Counted from the stretch's first letter, positions 1 to 8,389 are shown. The stretch is DNA of 14,399 nt from DASSWB01 sp035705495 (GCA_035705495.1 DASSWB010000044.1:1-14399); one strand, 5' to 3'. Notes: generated by a model not told the origin, from the sequence alone. A program made the numbers and translations.

Positions 1-924
1 AGCTTCGGTTCCTTGTTTTAGTGTTACCACAGGTTCTGTATTGTTATTGATGGCATCGGCAAAAGTTTCGAGCTCATCCAAGATCGCGTTGTTTTCTGAA
101 ATACTCGGATTGTCAAAATAAATTTGTTTTTTCACACCTTCGGCATTTTGAAGGATCATCGCAAAGTCATCCGGATTTTCGGGAACTTCCTTCATTTTTA
201 CAACTTCACATTTTTTCTCAAGAAAATCCACCGAGATGTATGCGTCTTTTTGAAAGAACCTGGCTTTTCTCATGTTTTTCAGAGAAATTCGACTCGCGGT
301 AAGATTTGCAACGCATCCATTTTCAAATTCGATTCGTGCGTTCGCAATATCGGGAGTGTCACTGATTACCGAAACCCCGCTCGCACTTATTATTTTTACT
401 TCGGATTTTACCACGCTTAAAATCGCATCAATATCGTGGATCATTAAATCTAAAACCACTGGAACATCTGTGCCACGTGGATTGAATTCTGCCAATCGAT
501 GCGCTTCTATGAACATCGGATTTACTATAGTGGAAGCTACAGCCATAAAAGCGGGATTGAATCTTTCAACATGTCCCACCTGGCCTTTGACTTTAAATTC
601 TTCTGCCAGTCGTGTTAACTCTTCCGCTTCTTCAACCGTATTTGTAATTGGTTTTTCAATAAACAAATGTTTCCCGGCTTGGATTGCTTTCTTTCCAACA
701 TCAAAATGGGAAAGCGTAGGGGTCACAACATCAACTACATCTACGGCTTCAATCAAATTATCTATTTGGTCGAAATATTTATAGCCAAATTCTTCTTCTA
801 TTTGCTTTGCATTTTCTTCATTGGCATCATAGAAACCAACAAGTTCATATTTATTGGATTCATTCAATAGGCGCAAATGGATTTTACCCAAATGTCCCGC
901 ACCTAAAACTCCGACCTTCAGCAT
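1..924 (-). CDS. Gfo/Idh/MocA family NAD(P)-dependent oxidoreductase (3' end missing)
   Basis: The frame is open for 308 codons from ATG at 924 to the left edge, so the C-terminus is outside the window. The N-terminus is a Rossmann fold: MLKVGVLGAGHLGKIH has the dinucleotide-binding GxGxxG at residues 8-13. The family signature EKP is at residues 90-92 (FIEKPITNT). The segment GHVERFNPA (117-125) and the substrate-domain signature LDLMIHDIDA (158-167) follow, with His163 and Asp164 in the usual catalytic region. Such enzymes oxidise or reduce sugars, sugar nucleotides or related cyclic substrates with NAD(P)H in the cytoplasm. The LDLMIHDID version recalls UDP-sugar 3-dehydrogenase-like members, but I cannot assign a substrate. 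A good Bacteroidota promoter lies just upstream at 940-969. Family call is firm; substrate unknown. Confidence 0.92.
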   Translation of the reverse strand, partial: MLKVGVLGAGHLGKIHLRLLNESNKYELVGFYDANEENAKQIEEEFGYKYFDQIDNLIEAVDVVDVVTPTLSHFDVGKKAIQAGKHLFIEKPITNTVEEAEELTRLAEEFKVKGQVGHVERFNPAFMAVASTIVNPMFIEAHRLAEFNPRGTDVPVVLDLMIHDIDAILSVVKSEVKIISASGVSVISDTPDIANARIEFENGCVANLTASRISLKNMRKARFFQKDAYISVDFLEKKCEVVKMKEVPENPDDFAMILQNAEGVKKQIYFDNPSISENNAILDELETFADAINNNTEPVVTLKQGTEA

Positions 925-939
925 ATTTTTAGTTTTGTA

Positions 940-969
940 CAAAAATAACATTTCTTGCGCTATCGCCAA
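940..969 (-). promoter_or_regulatory. Bacteroidota-type promoter for the Gfo/Idh/MocA gene
   Basis: On the minus strand a TTG (967-969) is followed after 19 nt by TATTTTTG (940-947). This matches the Bacteroidota primary sigma consensus TTG-N17-23-TAnnTTTG exactly. Transcription would start close to 933, leaving a leader of about ten bases before the ATG at 924. Confidence 0.65.
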
Positions 970-984
970 GATTATATTAAGGCT

Positions 985-1019
985 TTGCTTTTTCGGAAAT
1001 GAAAAATGATTTATATTTA
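985..1019 (+). promoter_or_regulatory. Weak candidate promoter for pcm
   Basis: TTG at 985-987 and TATATTTA at 1012-1019 resemble TTG / TAnnTTTG with one mismatch and a spacer of 24 nt, slightly too long. The position is right for pcm starting at 1038. An exact TAGTTTTG at 930-937 is the alternative but has no TTG upstream. Confidence 0.3.
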
Positions 1020-1037
1020 AGGAAGCAATAAAATCTT

Positions 1038-1712
1038 ATGTATTTTTATCCACAGAAAAATATCATTTTGCGAGCAGATACTTTAAAGCATAAGGGGAAA
1101 AGGCTACAATTGGCCGAAGTTTTAGTGGAAAAAGGAATAAAGAACAAACCAGTTCTTGATGCCGTTAAAAACATTCCGCGTCATCTTTTCATGGACAGTA
1201 GTTTTGAAGATCATGCCTATCAAGACAAAGCTTTTCCCATTGCTGCAGATCAAACAATTTCCCAACCTTATACAGTGGCTTTCCAAACCGAATTATTGGA
1301 AGTAAAAAAAGGAGATAAGATTCTTGAAATTGGAACTGGAAGTGGTTATCAAACCGCGGTTTTATGTGAAATGGGAGCGAAGGTTTATAGCATTGAACGC
1401 CAACAGGAACTTTTTAAAAAAACAAAACTGTTCCTTTCCAAACTCGGTTACCGACCCAAATTGTTAAGTTTTGGAGATGGTTATAAAGGAATGCCCGAAT
1501 ATGCGCCTTTTAACGGAATCATTGTCACAGCAGGAGCACCATTTGTTCCGAAACCCTTATTGTCGCAATTGGAGATAGGTGGGAAATTGGTGATTCCGGT
1601 GGGAGAAAAGTTGCAAAAAATGACTGTATTTACCAGAAAATCCGAAAAGGAATTTGAAAAGAATGAATATGGTGATTTTCGGTTCGTTCCGCTTTTAGAA
1701 GATAAAAACTAA
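1038..1712 (+). CDS. pcm: protein-L-isoaspartate O-methyltransferase
   Basis: Pcm repairs aged proteins in the cytosol by methylating abnormal L-isoaspartyl residues with S-adenosylmethionine. The 224-residue product is the usual size. It carries the family segment ADQTISQPYTVAFQTELL (residues 70-87), where the conserved QTISQP loop lies near the active site. SAM motif I follows as LEIGTGSGYQTAVL (96-109), with the acidic end of strand 2 in VYSIER (116-121). TAGAPFVPKPLL (164-175) and GGKLVIPVG (181-189) are also typical. The ATG at 1038 gives about 12 residues more than the common start near DTLKHKG; a TTG at codon 11 is an alternative. Only 11 bases separate it from the next gene, so the two are probably co-transcribed. 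Confidence 0.95.
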   Translation: MYFYPQKNIILRADTLKHKGKRLQLAEVLVEKGIKNKPVLDAVKNIPRHLFMDSSFEDHAYQDKAFPIAADQTISQPYTVAFQTELLEVKKGDKILEIGTGSGYQTAVLCEMGAKVYSIERQQELFKKTKLFLSKLGYRPKLLSFGDGYKGMPEYAPFNGIIVTAGAPFVPKPLLSQLEIGGKLVIPVGEKLQKMTVFTRKSEKEFEKNEYGDFRFVPLLEDKN

Positions 1713-1723
1713 AAACCCGAAAG

Positions 1724-2179
1724 ATGAAATTTTCCAGCAGAAAAAGTCCCTCGTTTACATTGATTATTTACGGTATGAATTTGTTCTTGTTATGTGTGAT
1801 TTTTGTTGGATACAATGATCACCAAGAGGAATTCAATGAAATAATCTGGACGGATTTACTGTTGTTTTTGATCGTTGGATTTCTCTTTTGGGTGTATCAT
1901 GACACGAGTTATAAAATAACCAAAAAGTATTTCAAATACAGAAGCGGCCCCATAAGAGGAAAAATAGAATTATCTCGAATAAAAGAGATCATAAAAGGTA
2001 AAACGCTTTGGACTGGTTTAAAACCTGCGACGGCAAGTAAAGGATTGATCATTAAATATGATAAATACGAACAGATTTATATAAGTCCGCAATCAAATGA
2101 TGAATTTATTGAACAAATCCTTCAGCGCAATAATAATGTCAGAATTTTAGCTCGGGAAGAAGTTGATTTTTTAAAATAA
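1724..2179 (+). CDS. small membrane protein with bacterial PH-like domain
   Basis: A 151-residue protein. Two hydrophobic segments near residues 11-30 and 42-58 form a short membrane hairpin. A soluble C-terminal region of about 90 residues follows. Its pattern (YKITKKYFKYRSGPIRGKI, then IELSRIKEI, a central SKGLIIKYDKYEQIYISP, then NDEFIEQIL) is that of bacterial PH-like domains of the bPH_6 (DUF1200) type, with the conserved YISPQ..DEFI ending. These domains are usually membrane-proximal and of unknown ligand; no enzyme residues are visible. It follows pcm by 11 bases and converges tail to tail with the DUF5686 gene, with 22 bases between the stops. Domain family is likely; cellular role unknown. 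Confidence 0.8.
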   Translation: MKFSSRKSPSFTLIIYGMNLFLLCVIFVGYNDHQEEFNEIIWTDLLLFLIVGFLFWVYHDTSYKITKKYFKYRSGPIRGKIELSRIKEIIKGKTLWTGLKPATASKGLIIKYDKYEQIYISPQSNDEFIEQILQRNNNVRILAREEVDFLK

Positions 2180-2201
2180 AAAATTCTTGTAAATCAAATC
2201 C

Positions 2202-4685
2202 TTATTCCAATATATTCAGGAATTTAAGTCCGAAAATAAAAGCTGCATCCCTTTGTCCGTCTTGATTGGAAAGCACATAATCAATCCGTAGAAATTTTAA
2301 TTTTCCAATTCCCAAATTATCGAGTCCGACGGAATATTCGGAATAGGGTTTTTCATCAAAATAAATGGCATGCGCGCCAACAACCAAATTCACGTTCAAC
2401 TGGTTCAATAACGGAATTTTCCCCAAAAACCAACCATTAAAATTATGTTCAGCATGCACTTCAGCATAATTGTTATTTGTGCTCATGGCATAGTATGGAA
2501 GTAAATTGAATTGACCCACATAATTCGAAGAAGTGCCAATTCTTGTTTGGTTTCCATTGAAATGTTGGTAATCCAAAAAGGATATTTTTTCATTTTCAAA
2601 AAAGGTTCCTCCGCTGACTTGGTAACGGAATTCCCCAATGACACCTGGACTTAAAGTTTGTGTAACCATCGCACTTAAATGGTCAAAATTGTAGTCTTCG
2701 ATTGTTGCGCCCAATCCTTTTTCGAATTTCACTGCGAGAATTGGATATTTATCTGATGTGATATTGAATTTCCCATCGGGATAAGTCATGAATTCCTGTC
2801 CAAAATTCATCACTCCCATGACACTCATTTTTACAATATTGTGTTCTAAGAACGGCACCGAATTGAAATCATAAGGTTGCAAAGGATTGTTGGAAGTATA
2901 TATTTGATCTTCATTATCAATAATTACATGATCAGTAGCATTGAGCAAGGGTTTTCTGTTTTCAAAACTTAAATCTGTGTACAACTTGAACCCGTTGAAC
3001 AATTCTTCTTGATAGCTGACCTGGGCGTATAAACGGTCAAAGATTTTCAAGTAATTTCTTTCGAAATAGATGGTCGTAATATCGTTCATTCGTTCCGAAA
3101 TAGGTTCCCGATCATTGATTTGCTGTGTTTCGATTCCTCCCGAAATCGTTAAAATCGGTTTTGAAAAATTATTGAATTTATACTGGAAACCACCGTCTAT
3201 CCTAAATCGATCATCGGCAAACCCATAATTGGCACCGCTAAAAATTCGATAATATCTGGTGTTGTTTTCGTCCAGGTTTTTTCTGAAGGAAACGTCTAAA
3301 TCCGTGTTCCAACCTTGAACTGTGTTGAAATGCGTTCCGAAGAGCGGAGAACTGAAATTCAAATAATAATCTTTAATTGAATTTTGATAAGTATAACCAA
3401 AAAGTAGATCACTCACGGCAAATTTGTTATGAGACGTGTCAACAGAATCCAAGTAAGTTTTTGAATTTCGAACCTCTTGAATACTGTCTTTTTTTACGTA
3501 ATCCTTGACTTCTTCTTGCGTCAACGGGACCGGCCGGTGCTTTTCCCAATAAATACTATCTTTTTCATTTGCTTCCGGATCAAAAACAAGGATTTCCTTG
3601 TCGAATGTTTTTTCATCGAAGTTGGGGGTAAAATCATAGTTGCTATAAACATGCACAAAACTTCCGTCGCCAGAAAAACCAAAAATGCCGAAACTGAATT
3701 CGATCGTTTGTGAAATCAAGACATAAGTTTTGTATTCTTCCGAATATTTGAAATTTTGTTTGAAAAATACTTCTTCCACGGGAGGAACCTGCATGGCTTC
3801 GCCTGTAGTTTTCAATTCAGCTCCAAAAATTTCCCAAGTTCCTTCCACGATGTAAATAATTCCGGAGAAAACCTTATCAGTCGGACGTTTTGGGATTACC
3901 TGAATCTTGTTGATCAAATTTCCGCGGTCATCATAAAAAACACCTTCCAATTTATAATTGTAATAATTGAAAGCAAAATCAGCAATTGGCGAAACAATTT
4001 CCCTGTTGAGCGTAAAAGTGTTGTTATAGAAAGTTGAATTGGATTCCAAAGCCGTATTCATGCTGAAACCGTTGTCATTACCACTAACTTTCGAAGCAAT
4101 GATTTTCTCTTTGAAATTATCTGGAGCTTCATATTGTATTTTGGAAACGGTTTCGCTCAAATAAATAACGCCACTTCTTGTCGAGTCGAGACCACCGTTC
4201 AAATCACCAACTTCCTGACCTAGAATTTTCTCCGGAACATTTTTCAATCTCCAAATTCCTTTCGAGTAGAAATCAGCTGTATAATTTCCCAATTTTTTCA
4301 GGTTTTTCTTTCGGTTTGCAATTGCCGCACGAATAATTTTATTGGCCGGATTTTCGGTGCTTTGGACGAGTACCTCATCTAAACTCGTGGTTTCTTCTTG
4401 CATTTTGGCATCGAGCTCAAGAGGAAAAGAGGTAATATTGACGGGCTTTTTTAATGTTTTGTAACCCAAAAATTGAAAAACGACCACATGATTACCTTTT
4501 TCTGAAAAAGATAATTGATAATCACCATTCTCGTTGGAAGTGGTGCCAATAAAACTATTTTCAATGTATATATTAACAAAAGGCAAAGTATCTCCTTTTG
4601 TGCTGGTAACGGTTCCGGTGATCTGTGAAAAAACAGGAACGGAAAAAAGAAATAAAAGAGCGTAGGGAAGAGGTGATTTTTTCAT
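2202..4685 (-). CDS. DUF5686 / carboxypeptidase-regulatory-like domain outer-membrane protein
   Basis: An exported protein of 827 residues. The signal peptide has KK at residues 2-3, the hydrophobic core PYALLFLFSVPVF and cleavage after VFS (about residue 20). Residues 21-105 form a CarboxypepD_reg-like beta-sandwich (ITGTVTSTKGDTLPFVNIYI, GTTSNENGDYQLSF, FLGYKTLKKPVNI), as at the N-terminus of TonB-dependent receptors. The remaining 700 or so residues match DUF5686, with alternating aromatic and polar strands suggesting an outer-membrane beta-barrel. There is no TonB-dependent plug motif, so it is not a SusC-type receptor. The frame extends seven codons upstream to a TTG at 4706, but the ATG at 4685 gives a proper signal peptide and is preferred. 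It lies 51 bases downstream of smpB on the same strand and may share its transcript. Function unknown. Confidence 0.9.
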   Translation of the reverse strand: MKKSPLPYALLFLFSVPVFSQITGTVTSTKGDTLPFVNIYIENSFIGTTSNENGDYQLSFSEKGNHVVVFQFLGYKTLKKPVNITSFPLELDAKMQEETTSLDEVLVQSTENPANKIIRAAIANRKKNLKKLGNYTADFYSKGIWRLKNVPEKILGQEVGDLNGGLDSTRSGVIYLSETVSKIQYEAPDNFKEKIIASKVSGNDNGFSMNTALESNSTFYNNTFTLNREIVSPIADFAFNYYNYKLEGVFYDDRGNLINKIQVIPKRPTDKVFSGIIYIVEGTWEIFGAELKTTGEAMQVPPVEEVFFKQNFKYSEEYKTYVLISQTIEFSFGIFGFSGDGSFVHVYSNYDFTPNFDEKTFDKEILVFDPEANEKDSIYWEKHRPVPLTQEEVKDYVKKDSIQEVRNSKTYLDSVDTSHNKFAVSDLLFGYTYQNSIKDYYLNFSSPLFGTHFNTVQGWNTDLDVSFRKNLDENNTRYYRIFSGANYGFADDRFRIDGGFQYKFNNFSKPILTISGGIETQQINDREPISERMNDITTIYFERNYLKIFDRLYAQVSYQEELFNGFKLYTDLSFENRKPLLNATDHVIIDNEDQIYTSNNPLQPYDFNSVPFLEHNIVKMSVMGVMNFGQEFMTYPDGKFNITSDKYPILAVKFEKGLGATIEDYNFDHLSAMVTQTLSPGVIGEFRYQVSGGTFFENEKISFLDYQHFNGNQTRIGTSSNYVGQFNLLPYYAMSTNNNYAEVHAEHNFNGWFLGKIPLLNQLNVNLVVGAHAIYFDEKPYSEYSVGLDNLGIGKLKFLRIDYVLSNQDGQRDAAFIFGLKFLNILE

Positions 4686-4736
4686 TTCAAAAATTTGATT
4701 CCCCAAATTAAAGAAAATGAAATTTAACGAAAGTAA

Positions 4737-5198
4737 TTAACGGAATTCTTTTTTTATACGATCCAATCTGCGGTCACTTTCACGTTCTTTGATCGTTTCT
4801 CTTTTGTCGTGCAGTTTTTTCCCTTTGGCAAGGGCAATAACCATTTTTGCCAATCCGCGGTCATTGATGAAAACTTGTAAAGGAACAATGGTGAGTCCCG
4901 AGGCTTTCACCTCTTTTTGCAACTTTCTCAACTCTTTTTTTTGGAGCAAAAGTTTTCGCTCGCTTTTTGGGTTGTGGTTGAAATGTGATGCATGGGAATA
5001 TTCTTCAATATGCATATTGATGACAAATAATTCGTTCTTGTGGTTAAATTCACAAAAACTTTCGGCAATAGAAGCTTTACCTTCCCTTAGGGCTTTAATT
5101 TCCGTACCTGCAAGTTGAATCCCCGCAGTGTATTTATCAAGGATCTCAAATTCGAATTTTGCTTTCCTGTTTCGGATGTTTACCGTATTCTTCGTCAT
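4737..5198 (-). CDS. smpB: SsrA-binding protein SmpB
   Basis: SmpB binds the tRNA-like end of tmRNA and brings it to stalled ribosomes for trans-translation. At 153 residues it has family length. The N-terminus NTVNIRNRKAKFEFEIL (residues 4-20) and the core AGIQLAGTEIKALREGKASI (25-44) form the conserved OB-fold. IEEYSHASHFNHNPKSERKLLL (64-85) and GLTIVPLQVFINDRGLAKMVIALAKGKK are diagnostic. The C-terminal tail is the basic KGKKLHDKRETIKERESDRR segment (from residue 125), which inserts into the empty mRNA channel. No ssrA gene is in this window. The DUF5686 gene follows 51 bases downstream. A TATTTTTG box sits four bases before the ATG. Confidence 0.97.
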   Translation of the reverse strand: MTKNTVNIRNRKAKFEFEILDKYTAGIQLAGTEIKALREGKASIAESFCEFNHKNELFVINMHIEEYSHASHFNHNPKSERKLLLQKKELRKLQKEVKASGLTIVPLQVFINDRGLAKMVIALAKGKKLHDKRETIKERESDRRLDRIKKEFR

Positions 5199-5202
5199 AG
5201 GC

Positions 5203-5210
5203 CAAAAATA
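5203..5210 (-). promoter_or_regulatory. Candidate -7 box for smpB, implying a leaderless transcript
   Basis: TATTTTTG on the minus strand is an exact TAnnTTTG box ending five bases before the smpB ATG (5198). I see no TTG at the expected -33 distance. If it is used, transcription would start at or next to the ATG. Confidence 0.4.
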
Positions 5211-5324
5211 ACAAGTATTCTTTTAATTGCGGCGGAAAAGCATGGTTTTTTAAAATTGAAAAATATAACAATTTATTAGGAGAAATATGGGAAGGTCTTG
5301 AGACGCAAAAAGTGTTTTAGATGG

Positions 5325-5332
5325 TATCTTTA
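5325..5332 (+). promoter_or_regulatory. Weak candidate -7 box for the CsbD-like gene
   Basis: TATCTTTA matches TAnnTTTG at all but the last base and lies 28 bases before the ATG at 5361. A TTG at 5318-or-earlier spacing is poor (the nearest useful one, near 5298-5300, is 24 nt away), so this is tentative. Confidence 0.25.
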
Positions 5333-5360
5333 ATTATATTAACCACTTAAAAAGGAAATC

Positions 5361-5546
5361 ATGAACGACGATTTAATTGAAGGAAAATGGAAACAGGTGA
5401 AAGGCCAGTTTAAACAAAAATATGGAGATCTTACCGATGATGACATGACTTATTCTGAAGGAAAATTCGATGAAATGTTGGGTCGACTTCAGGAAAAAAC
5501 AGGTAGGACCAAGGAAGATCTCAAAGATGAAATTGACCGATTATAA
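5361..5546 (+). CDS. CsbD-family small stress protein
   Basis: A 61-residue acidic and highly charged protein with no membrane segment. It begins MNDDLIEGKWKQVKGQFKQK and continues with YGDLTDDDM, SEGKFDEMLGRLQEKTGRT and KEDLKDEID. This is the CsbD-like pattern (GKWKQVKGxxKxKxGxLTDDDL...GKxxQLxGxLQExxG). In Bacillus the csbD gene belongs to the general stress regulon; in other bacteria the family is often stress-induced, but its molecular function is unknown. The start is well supported: AAAGGAAA sits a few bases upstream as a rare good ribosome-binding site for this window. It is a single-gene unit closed by the hairpin at 5579-5606. The neighbouring clpB fits a stress setting, but the two genes converge and are not co-transcribed. 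Confidence 0.93.
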   Translation: MNDDLIEGKWKQVKGQFKQKYGDLTDDDMTYSEGKFDEMLGRLQEKTGRTKEDLKDEIDRL

Positions 5547-5578
5547 TCTTTTTTTTATATGCTATGAAAAAGAGAATT

Positions 5579-5606
5579 CCCGAACTTGAAAAAGTTCGGG
5601 TTTTTT
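5579..5606 (+). terminator. Rho-independent terminator of the CsbD-like gene
   Basis: A perfect 9-bp stem CCCGAACTT / AAGTTCGGG (5579-5587 with 5592-5600) closes a GAAA loop and is followed at once by six T residues and a further T-rich run. It lies 33 bases after the stop codon. On the minus strand the same hairpin has only a weak T tract, so it may serve clpB less well. Confidence 0.9.
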
Positions 5607-5620
5607 GTTTTTGAAAAAAC

Positions 5621-5769
5621 CTCATTCTGAACGAGCGCTAGCGGAGTGAAGAATCTATGAATTAAAAGCAGAATGCTAATACGCCAGAGATTCCTCCTAC
5701 GTCCGAATGACAAACAAGATTCCTCTTCCGTTGGAATGGCAAACAAGATTTCTCTTCCGTTGGAATGAC
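5621..5769. repeat. Intergenic repeat cluster: three 29-nt direct units plus an inverted partner
   Basis: Units at 5712-5740 and 5741-5769 are adjacent and differ at only two of 29 positions. Both read AAACAAGATT, then CTCTTCCGTTGGAATG with one variable base between. A third, more diverged unit occupies 5683-5711 (gagattcctcctacgtccgaatgac end). The left part, 5622-5656 (TCATTCTGAACG ... GAAGAATCT), resembles the reverse complement of a unit, so the whole can fold as a large imperfect hairpin. A short palindrome CGCTAGCG sits in the left arm. The cluster lies between the converging 3' ends of the CsbD-like gene and clpB. Similar CATTCTGA...GAAGAATCT sequences are familiar intergenic repeats in bacterial genomes. 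It encodes no credible protein. Confidence 0.75.
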
Positions 5770-5782
5770 TCAATGAAAGTAT

Positions 5783-8389
5783 CTATTCCACTTCTATATC
5801 CGTATCCTCATTTCTAAACACCAATTGGTTGTCAAATTCGTCAAGTAGAATAATACTTTCGGTTTTTACATTTCCGCCAAGGATCTCTTTGGAAAGTTTA
5901 TTTAAAACCTCCCTCTGAATAACCCTTTTTACCGGTCTTGCACCAAACTGCGAATCGAATCCGCGTTCGGCAAGATACGCTATTGCTTCGGGCGTTGCAT
6001 CCAAAGTGATTCCTTGTTGTGCCAGCATTTTGGTAATTCCTTTTAATTGAAGTCCGACGATTTCTTTGATGTTCTGTGTCGTTAGCGGTGTAAACATCAC
6101 AATATCATCAATCCTGTTCAAGAATTCTGGTCTTACGGTTTGTTTCAGTAAACCTAAGACTTCAACCTTGGCTCCTTCAATTGCAGATTCAACATCTTTG
6201 ACATTCTCAAACTTTTCTTGGATGATTTGCGCTCCCATGTTTGAAGTCATGATGATAATCGTGTTCCTGAAATCCGCCAGCCTTCCTTTATTGTCGGTCA
6301 GCCTTCCTTCATCCAAAACTTGTAACAGAATATTGAAGGTGTCGGGATGTGCTTTTTCAATTTCATCAAGTAAAACAACAGAATAAGGTTTTCTTCGGAC
6401 CGCTTCGGTTAATTGTCCGCCTTCATCGTAACCAACGTATCCGGGAGGTGAACCAATCAATCTACTCACAGCGTGTCGTTCTTGATATTCGCTCATGTCA
6501 AGCCGCGTCATTGCGTTTTCATCATCAAAAAGATATTCTGCAAGAGCTTTTGCCAATTCCGTTTTTCCGACACCGGTTGTTCCCAGAAAGAGAAAGGAAC
6601 CAATCGGTTTTTTCTGATCTTGTAATCCCGCCCGACTTCTTCTTACCGCATCACTAACGGCAGCAATTGCTTCTTCTTGACCAACAATTCTTTTGTGAAG
6701 TTCGTCTTCTAGTTTTAGTAATTTCTCACGTTCACTCTGAAGCATTTTTGTTACCGGGATTCCGGTCCATTTCGCAACAACTTCAGCGATATCTTCATTG
6801 GTCACTTCTTCTTGAATCAGCGATTTTCCGCCTTGGTTTTCTTCCAATTGCTTCTGAAGACTTTCCAAACGTTCTTGTACTTCTTTGATTTTTCCGTAAC
6901 GCAATTCCGCTACTTTTCCGTAATCACCTTCACGTTCTGCACGTTCTGCTTCCAACTTAAAATTCTCAATATCCGTTTTTGCCGATTGAATATTATCAAC
7001 CATTTCTTTTTCACTTTTCCATTGCGCATTCAATTCGGTTCTGTCTTCTTTCAAGTTAGCCAGTTCCGCACGCAAAATTTTCAGTTTTGATTCGTCCTTT
7101 TCACGTTTGATGGCTTCGATTTCAATTTCAAGTTGCATTATTTTCCGATCCAGAACATCGAGTTCTTCAGGTTTCGAATTTATTTCCATCCTAAGTTTGG
7201 AAGCCGCTTCATCCATCAAATCGATCGCTTTATCAGGTAAAAACCTGTTAGTGATATATCTCTGAGAAAGTTCAACAGCAGCGATAATAGCTTCGTCTTT
7301 GATTCTGACTTTATGATGGGTTTCATATTTCTCTTTGATTCCGCGTAAAATCGAAATCGCACTTTCGGTATCAGGTTCTTCCACCATGACTTTCTGAAAT
7401 CGGCGTTCTAAAGCTTTGTCCTGTTCAAAATATTTCTGGTATTCGTCTAGCGTTGTCGCTCCAATCGCTCTCAATTCGCCACGAGCCAGTGCAGGTTTCA
7501 AAATGTTTGCTGCATCCATTGCACCTTGTCCGCCACCAGCGCCCACAAGCGTGTGTATTTCGTCAATAAACAGAACGATATCACCCTCACTTGATGTTAC
7601 CTCTTTGATCACCGCTTTTAAACGTTCTTCAAATTCCCCTTTAAATTTTGCGCCCGCAATCAAAGCACCCATATCCAGCGAAAAAATTTGTTTATCCTTC
7701 AAGTTTTCTGGAATATCTCCTGCAATTATCCTATGCGCCAATCCTTCTGCAATTGCTGTTTTACCAACGCCAGGTTCTCCCACAAGCATCGGGTTGTTTT
7801 TGGTTCTTCGGGATAGAATTTGGAGAACGCGACGTATTTCCTCATCACGACCAATTACTGGATCCAATTTTCCTTCTTCGGCCAGTTTGTTGAGGTTTTT
7901 TGCGTATTTGTTTAAAGCGTTATAGGTTTCTTCTGCGGATTGCGAAGTAACTCTATCACCTTTTCGAAGTTCTTCAATAGCCGATTTCAATGCATTTTCC
8001 GTGACTCCCTGATCTTTTAGGATTTGAGCAACCTTACTACCGGATTTGAAAATTGCAAGAACAAGATGTTCAATGGAAACATACTCGTCGTTCATCTTTT
8101 TGGCAACATTTCCTGCCTCAACCAGTGCTTTGTTTGCTTCGCGGGAGAGCATAATATCACCACCACTGACTTTCGGAAAACTTTGAATTGTACTATCCAA
8201 AACTTGTTGAAAAAGCGGATAATTGATTCCCACCTTTTTCAATATAAAAGGAGTCACATTTTGATCTGTTTCCAGAAGTGCTTTGAAAATGTGTTCATTT
8301 TCAATTTGCTGGTGACCATATTGCCGGGCAAGTTGTTGCGCCTGCTGAATGGTTTCTTGAGATTTTATGGTGAAATTATTAAAGTTCAT
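5783..8389 (-). CDS. clpB: ATP-dependent disaggregase ClpB
   Basis: ClpB is a hexameric AAA+ machine that, with DnaK, threads proteins out of cytosolic aggregates after heat shock. The product from ATG 8389 is 868 residues, normal for the family. In order it shows: Clp N-domain repeats (about 1-145); AAA-1 with Walker A GEPGVGKT (204-211), Walker B LFIDEIH (273-279) and Arg finger region ALERRF (326-331); the coiled-coil M-domain (about 405-525), which separates ClpB from ClpA/ClpC; AAA-2 with Walker A GTTGVGKT (603-610), pore loop GYVGYDEGG (650-658), Walker B VVLLDEIE (671-678) and sensor-2 GARP (816-819). The D1 pore loop reads AKFKGEF, keeping an aromatic residue. The frame extends to a GTG at 8425, but the added Phe-rich residues are not family-like. 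No ClpP-binding loop is seen. No clear promoter was found. Confidence 0.98.
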   Translation of the reverse strand: MNFNNFTIKSQETIQQAQQLARQYGHQQIENEHIFKALLETDQNVTPFILKKVGINYPLFQQVLDSTIQSFPKVSGGDIMLSREANKALVEAGNVAKKMNDEYVSIEHLVLAIFKSGSKVAQILKDQGVTENALKSAIEELRKGDRVTSQSAEETYNALNKYAKNLNKLAEEGKLDPVIGRDEEIRRVLQILSRRTKNNPMLVGEPGVGKTAIAEGLAHRIIAGDIPENLKDKQIFSLDMGALIAGAKFKGEFEERLKAVIKEVTSSEGDIVLFIDEIHTLVGAGGGQGAMDAANILKPALARGELRAIGATTLDEYQKYFEQDKALERRFQKVMVEEPDTESAISILRGIKEKYETHHKVRIKDEAIIAAVELSQRYITNRFLPDKAIDLMDEAASKLRMEINSKPEELDVLDRKIMQLEIEIEAIKREKDESKLKILRAELANLKEDRTELNAQWKSEKEMVDNIQSAKTDIENFKLEAERAEREGDYGKVAELRYGKIKEVQERLESLQKQLEENQGGKSLIQEEVTNEDIAEVVAKWTGIPVTKMLQSEREKLLKLEDELHKRIVGQEEAIAAVSDAVRRSRAGLQDQKKPIGSFLFLGTTGVGKTELAKALAEYLFDDENAMTRLDMSEYQERHAVSRLIGSPPGYVGYDEGGQLTEAVRRKPYSVVLLDEIEKAHPDTFNILLQVLDEGRLTDNKGRLADFRNTIIIMTSNMGAQIIQEKFENVKDVESAIEGAKVEVLGLLKQTVRPEFLNRIDDIVMFTPLTTQNIKEIVGLQLKGITKMLAQQGITLDATPEAIAYLAERGFDSQFGARPVKRVIQREVLNKLSKEILGGNVKTESIILLDEFDNQLVFRNEDTDIEVE

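Noticed and set aside
124..870. Plus-strand open frames over the Gfo/Idh/MocA gene
   Set aside because: The minus-strand frame has clear family motifs throughout; the plus-strand peptides have none and are antisense shadows.
3477..4037. Two plus-strand frames inside the DUF5686 gene
   Set aside because: They are antisense to a complete, family-matching gene and show no domain or start signal of their own.
5555..5773. 72-codon minus-strand open frame over the csbD-clpB spacer
   Set aside because: It is made of the terminator hairpin and the 29-nt repeats; the peptide is low-quality and has no family features.
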